Part shown: positions 56,642 through 60,519 of the stretch, piece by piece
Numbering within the stretch: the first letter of the stretch is position 1
Layout: each line of letters begins with the position of its first letter
From: Bryobacterales bacterium
GTDB lineage: Bacteria; Acidobacteriota; Terriglobia; Bryobacterales; Bryobacteraceae
Direction: 5' to 3'
Length of the DNA stretch: 60,519 bases
Assembly (NCBI GenBank): GCA_016789745.1
Contig: JAEUQF010000139.1
Coordinates: forward strand, 1 to 60,519
Position numbers and translations under genes: made by a program
The notes under the pieces: model-generated
What the model was told of the DNA's origin: nothing
Seen by the model: the letters and a program-made list of their open reading frames with translations, nothing else
Database searches by the model: none

Positions 56642-57556
56642 TCATTGCCGGATCACAGGCGGCAGAATCTCCATCGCGTTGGCGCCGAAGGAGTATGTTG
56701 TAGCCTGCAGGCCGTCCCGCGAGCCAATCACTTCCAGCAGGAACTCAGATTGGAGTGAAGAGAAGCACGTGTCGGTCTGCGGCACCCGCGAGTTCAGCAT
56801 GCCGCCACTCGCCAACGTCGCTATGCCCTGGCACAGCAGCCTACCCGACATGCTGCGCGCAGTAATCGTCGCCGTGAGCGAAAGAGAGGACATGTTGGCG
56901 AGTGACAGCGACCAACCAGGCGTGCGCGACGGGTTGACCAGGAAATAGTACTCGCGGCTGTCGTTCCGGCGCCCGGTGGACGATGCCGTGGCGGCGCCGT
57001 CATCACTCAGCGCCATGTGCGTCACGAACACCTCGGCTGAACCGGACGGAGTGGTGCGGACGCGCGCGTACGCCATGCGTGTGCGGGAGTCCTGCGGGAT
57101 TACGTAGACCTTCGCCACAGTCTTGACACCCATCGATGTACCGGCCGCGTTGGTGGGCCCGATCGAATCGAGGCTCTCGTTCAGCAGCGGTAATGCGATG
57201 CGGTCTCCGAATGCGTCGAAGAACTCGATGAGCATCTCTGTGGTTCGCGTGCCGGTGTTAACGACATCAATGCGGGTAACGATGGAACTGCTGCCGGCCT
57301 CTCCCGTGACGATCAGCGGCACGATGCGATCGGTGCTGTAAACGGTGATGGCGTCGCGGGACGCCTTCTTCTCCTCCGCCGCCAGGGCATCGAATCGCGC
57401 CGATTCAACAGCTACGTCCGCCACTGCCTTGACATCTGACGTGGGCGCATCGCCGCTTGTGGCGTGCCGCCGGAGTAGGCTGCCGGGATCCGTTCCGAAC
57501 GTGGCCGAAGCCATCAGAAGATGGGCGCCAAAGAGAAGAGCGAGTGAATTTTTCAT
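56642..57556 (-). CDS. Secreted protein of unknown function (304 aa)
   Basis: ATG at 57556 (MKNSLALLFGAHLLMASATF signal peptide) with GAAAGG upstream, 90 bp after the fifth NHL gene. The mature part is mostly beta: DAITVYSTDRIVPLIVTGEA, TRIDVVNTGTRTTEMLIEFF, MAYARVRTTPSGSAEVFVTH, WSLSLANMSSLSLTATITAR. This alternation suggests one or two Ig-like or DUF-type beta sandwiches of a kind often seen in acidobacterial exported proteins. I do not recognise a family. It is followed by a strong terminator. Confidence 0.8.
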   Translation of the reverse strand: MKNSLALLFGAHLLMASATFGTDPGSLLRRHATSGDAPTSDVKAVADVAVESARFDALAAEEKKASRDAITVYSTDRIVPLIVTGEAGSSSIVTRIDVVNTGTRTTEMLIEFFDAFGDRIALPLLNESLDSIGPTNAAGTSMGVKTVAKVYVIPQDSRTRMAYARVRTTPSGSAEVFVTHMALSDDGAATASSTGRRNDSREYYFLVNPSRTPGWSLSLANMSSLSLTATITARSMSGRLLCQGIATLASGGMLNSRVPQTDTCFSSLQSEFLLEVIGSRDGLQATTYSFGANAMEILPPVIRQ

Positions 57557-57645
57557 GGTGGTTGAACCTTTCACTTCGCACAGCGCGAGGACCGGTAAGG
57601 GCTGCTCAAGAAAAATGCGGGAGTGAATCCCGGCTCTCTCCCGGA

Positions 57646-60519
57646 CTACGGATCGCCGCGCACGACAGCCGTGACTGCGAGACTTTCCCGCTCGCCCACG
57701 CGCACAATAACGTCGGCGTTCCCATCCGGCTGCAACTGAGGTGGAACCGTAGCTTCCACCCAATACAGTCCAACCAACCCCTCCGCGAGACGCGCGCTGG
57801 TGACCGCCGCCAGCCTGCCCTGGATGGTGACTACGATCTCCTTCAACGCCCGTGGTGTACCTTCGGCCGGGGCGGGCACGCCGTCATCCAACGGCCTATC
57901 CACCGGTCCAAGCCCGGCACAAAGGATGCCGATGCGGTCGCCGGTCACCAGCGGCCTCTCGATATCGGCCAACAGACGCGGGCCGTCCGCGGCTAGCGCG
58001 AACACCATCCCCTGCCCGAGTCCGGTGCCGTCGGCTGTGAATATGGCCGGTTCAACCTCACTCACAATGACAGGCTCCGGCACGGAGTAAGAGTTCCCGC
58101 GGCGGACAATCATCTGCAAAGGCGTACTGTCGGCCACATTTGACGGAAGCACTCCCTCAATGCGTTCCGGATCAGCCATTCTTAGCCGCAGCGGCAATCC
58201 CGCAATCAGGGCCGACGTGCCGCCCAGCCCGGGAGGTAGCGGGTAGCTGGACTCAGTCTTTTCCGCCGCCAGGCGCGCTCCGAGAATCGCTACCGGACTT
58301 CGGACCGCCACCGGACGGCCCTCGCGCAGGCTCGCGAGACTACGTATACCCCCGGGTGAGATCACGGGACGCTCGCGGTCTTCTCGTACGCCGACCTCCA
58401 ATCGACCCGTTCCTGCCAATACTGGAGCTAGTGTTTGCGCCTGCGCCATCAAGGTGACGCGATTGCTCGCCGTACGCGCGGCCCAGGTGCCGGACCAGCG
58501 CCCACCGCCCTCGGATACTAAGCGCAGGGCTGGATCGCCCGTCGAGAACGTGACCACTACCTGTCCTTCCGTGACGGGCTGGGCGCAGTCGTCGACAACG
58601 CGCACGGTCAACGGGGCAGGCCATCCCGCGGTTGTCTGATACGACGCGGCAGGGCTGGCGAATACCGGAACCAAGCGGGTTGCCGCACATCCTCCAGCGG
58701 CTCTGGCGCGCGTGTCACTGGCCGCATTGCCGGCTGCGGCCTCGGCGATGACAAGAACGAGATTCACGACCCGTGCCGTGGCTTCGTTTCCAATGGTGAT
58801 CCGCAACTCGCCGGTGTAGACTCCGGCGCGCAGTCCCGCCGACGCTCGCACTTCGACACGCCCCGTGGCTCCCGCGGCGATGCGGCCACCGGGACCAGCG
58901 AGTGCAGCCCACGAAGCCGTCCCGGCGGGGAATGAGAGTGTCGCCGTATAGGACAGTTCGGCAGTAGTGATGTTCGCGATCTGCACCTCCTGCGGCGCTG
59001 GGGCGCCTTGCGCATTGGTGAAGAGTAGGCCGGCCGGTTCGGTAACCGGCCCAGGCGTCTGGTTTCTGCCGGTAACGTTGAGAATGATGGTGGCGGACTG
59101 CGGCGAATTGTCGACACCCTCCGCGGTTACCGTAACCAGGCCGAAGTAGACTCCGGCCGGCAGTCCCGCCGGATTGGTGGCGACGCGAAGTTCGGGGGCG
59201 GCGCGCGCGGCGTCGCTGACGCCCGTTGCCGGCGACACCTGGAGCCAGTTGCCACCCGACAACGTCTGCGCCGAAGCACGCCAGTTCATGATGCCGGTGC
59301 CGGTATTGCTCACCTGCAGCGCGCGCGGCGCCGACACGGTCGTCGAGCCTTCAATCGCGGCGAAGGCAAAGCCCGTTTGCGAGAGACGCATCTGCTGCGG
59401 GGTTCCGCTGATGGTCATGGTGACCGGGATCTCCAGGCGTTGCGAGGTATCCTCAGGGTTACGAACGATCAACTTGCCGGAATAGGTGCCCTTGGCGAGA
59501 CCTTTGGGATCGGCCGTTACCACAACGTTCGCGGCGCGGCCCGGCTGTAACGCGCCCTCCGAAGTACTGACAGATAGCCACGGCACGGACGGTGAGATAG
59601 AGAAGGCGCGTGGCTGGTTGTCACCGGTTTCAAGAGAGATGGCCTGCCTGGCTGCGGCCGCGCCCTGGGCGAATGAGAATAAGAGCGCCGCCGGCGTGGC
59701 GAAAAACGGGCCGGCGCCCTGAATCTTCCAGACCCGGTTGTCGGTGGTGGTGGCGAAAAGCAGATCGCCGTTGGAGGTGGCGGAGAGGCTGGATGTGCTG
59801 AGGGCAAACGCTCTGTCCCGATCATTGTCGCCCCAGGGAATCCACCCCGTACCGGTGAAAAGCTCACGCAGGATGCCATCGCGGGAGATTCGGGTGACAT
59901 GACCGTCTTTGACAACATAGATCTCTCCGGAACGCGTCACCGCGATGCGGGTTGGCCAGCAGATGCTCGTCAAGCCACTGCAGGTGCCGTCGCTGGCGAA
60001 GGGCGTGAGCGCGCCGGTGCGCTCCACGAAACGCCAGACACGGTGCCGGTCGGCATCGACAATCAGCATGTCGCCGTTGGTGTCGAAGGCGAGTCCGCTC
60101 GGCGTGACATTGACGACGCCAGCCCCGGCGTTGTTGCCATCCAGCACGGTTCGGATGAGACCTGCGGCATCGATCATGCGTACGCGCGAGTTACCACGGT
60201 CGGCAACATAAATGCGCCCAAGCGAATCAACCGCCAGATCCTGCGGGTTGTCGAAAGCAGCGTCGATAGCCGGTCCGCCATCCCCGCTGAAGCCTGGCAC
60301 GCGAGTGCCCGCCACATGGCGCACCAGACCGTCGGCGCCGATGCGGAGCACCCGTCCACCGGAATCCAGCACGAGCAGGTTGCCCTCTGGATCCACGGCC
60401 AGCGCGCTGAGCCAGCCCAGGTTCGCGCTGAGTGCGGGAGCAGTGCCGGTCAGGGCAAAGCTGGCATTCGGGTTGCCCGCGTAGTGCTGGATTCGTCCGC
60501 TTGTGTCGATGCGTTTGAT
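57646..60519 (-). CDS. NHL-repeat / BACON / TIGR03437 secreted giant, fifth copy, 5' end beyond window
   Basis: The frame is open to the window edge (957 codons present). The last bases translate as IKRIDTSGRIQHYAGNPNAS, part of an NHL repeat. At least four NHL units are present (GFSGDGGPAIDAAFDNPQDL is typical), then three BACON/Ig repeats (from FFATPAALLFSFAQGAAAAR), an invasin-like segment (VRVVDDCAQPVTEGQVVVTF) and a TIGR03437 end (GGIRSLASLREGRPVAVRSP). By comparison with the 1347-residue copies about 390 residues are missing. It is probably co-transcribed with the secreted protein downstream. Confidence 0.92.
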   Translation of the reverse strand: MKRIDTSGRIQHYAGNPNASFALTGTAPALSANLGWLSALAVDPEGNLLVLDSGGRVLRIGADGLVRHVAGTRVPGFSGDGGPAIDAAFDNPQDLAVDSLGRIYVADRGNSRVRMIDAAGLIRTVLDGNNAGAGVVNVTPSGLAFDTNGDMLIVDADRHRVWRFVERTGALTPFASDGTCSGLTSICWPTRIAVTRSGEIYVVKDGHVTRISRDGILRELFTGTGWIPWGDNDRDRAFALSTSSLSATSNGDLLFATTTDNRVWKIQGAGPFFATPAALLFSFAQGAAAARQAISLETGDNQPRAFSISPSVPWLSVSTSEGALQPGRAANVVVTADPKGLAKGTYSGKLIVRNPEDTSQRLEIPVTMTISGTPQQMRLSQTGFAFAAIEGSTTVSAPRALQVSNTGTGIMNWRASAQTLSGGNWLQVSPATGVSDAARAAPELRVATNPAGLPAGVYFGLVTVTAEGVDNSPQSATIILNVTGRNQTPGPVTEPAGLLFTNAQGAPAPQEVQIANITTAELSYTATLSFPAGTASWAALAGPGGRIAAGATGRVEVRASAGLRAGVYTGELRITIGNEATARVVNLVLVIAEAAAGNAASDTRARAAGGCAATRLVPVFASPAASYQTTAGWPAPLTVRVVDDCAQPVTEGQVVVTFSTGDPALRLVSEGGGRWSGTWAARTASNRVTLMAQAQTLAPVLAGTGRLEVGVREDRERPVISPGGIRSLASLREGRPVAVRSPVAILGARLAAEKTESSYPLPPGLGGTSALIAGLPLRLRMADPERIEGVLPSNVADSTPLQMIVRRGNSYSVPEPVIVSEVEPAIFTADGTGLGQGMVFALAADGPRLLADIERPLVTGDRIGILCAGLGPVDRPLDDGVPAPAEGTPRALKEIVVTIQGRLAAVTSARLAEGLVGLYWVEATVPPQLQPDGNADVIVRVGERESLAVTAVVRGDP

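Overview
The window looks like a chromosomal segment of an acidobacterium close to Candidatus Solibacter / Bryobacter (Bryobacteraceae). This is inferred from family content: large secreted proteins ending in the Solibacter C-terminal domain (TIGR03437), NHL-repeat propellers with GDGGPA motifs, BACON-type repeats, many Hanks-type Ser/Thr kinases with TolB-like, PD40 or TPR sensor ends, and ECF sigma factors of the TIGR02999 type. G+C content is high, and no tRNA, rRNA, CRISPR array or insertion sequence was seen.

Layout. 1-1119 (-): 3' truncated LysM protein. 1380-3795 (-): Ser/Thr kinase with TPRs, split by one extra base. 4065-11547 (+): a two-gene unit with a 2091-residue secreted BACON/InlB-repeat protein and a small secreted protein. 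11552-14248 (-): kinase with a beta-propeller sensor. 14787-18815 (+): first NHL/TIGR03437 giant, interrupted by an amber codon. 18853-22150 (-): ECF sigma factor overlapping a kinase gene. 22272-23234 (+): protein with an SGHYRP motif. 23380-31514 (+): two further NHL/TIGR03437 giants in tandem. 31492-35925 (-): BACON protein with three S-layer homology repeats. 36131-36962 (-): frameshifted copy of a PEGA-type protein. 37382-42022 (-): VgrG, PAAR effector and DcrB-like protein, an orphan type VI secretion module. 42378-55570 (-): caspase-TPR protein, ECF sigma factor, TonB-dependent-receptor-like protein, DUF4384 protein, kinase with a DUF4384 sensor, and a fourth NHL giant. 55649-60519 (-): intact PEGA protein, a secreted protein followed by a strong terminator, and a fifth NHL giant running off the window.

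How the genes may work together. The recurring theme is an envelope sensing and surface-display repertoire. Secreted propeller/Ig-like giants lie beside single-pass membrane kinases and phosphorylation-type ECF sigma factors. No anti-sigma gene was recognised. The most interesting unit is the co-directional 42378-55570 cluster. It joins a secreted propeller, a kinase and a secreted protein that both carry DUF4384-like regions, an outer-membrane receptor, a sigma factor and an exported caspase-fold protease. Three NHL paralogues share a leaderless-type start (TATNCT, 6 nt, GTG). Both PEGA paralogues share a spaced promoter-like pair. Two of the NHL paralogues show patches of complete identity that suggest gene conversion. 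Three genes carry single disruptive changes, which may be real decay or sequencing error.
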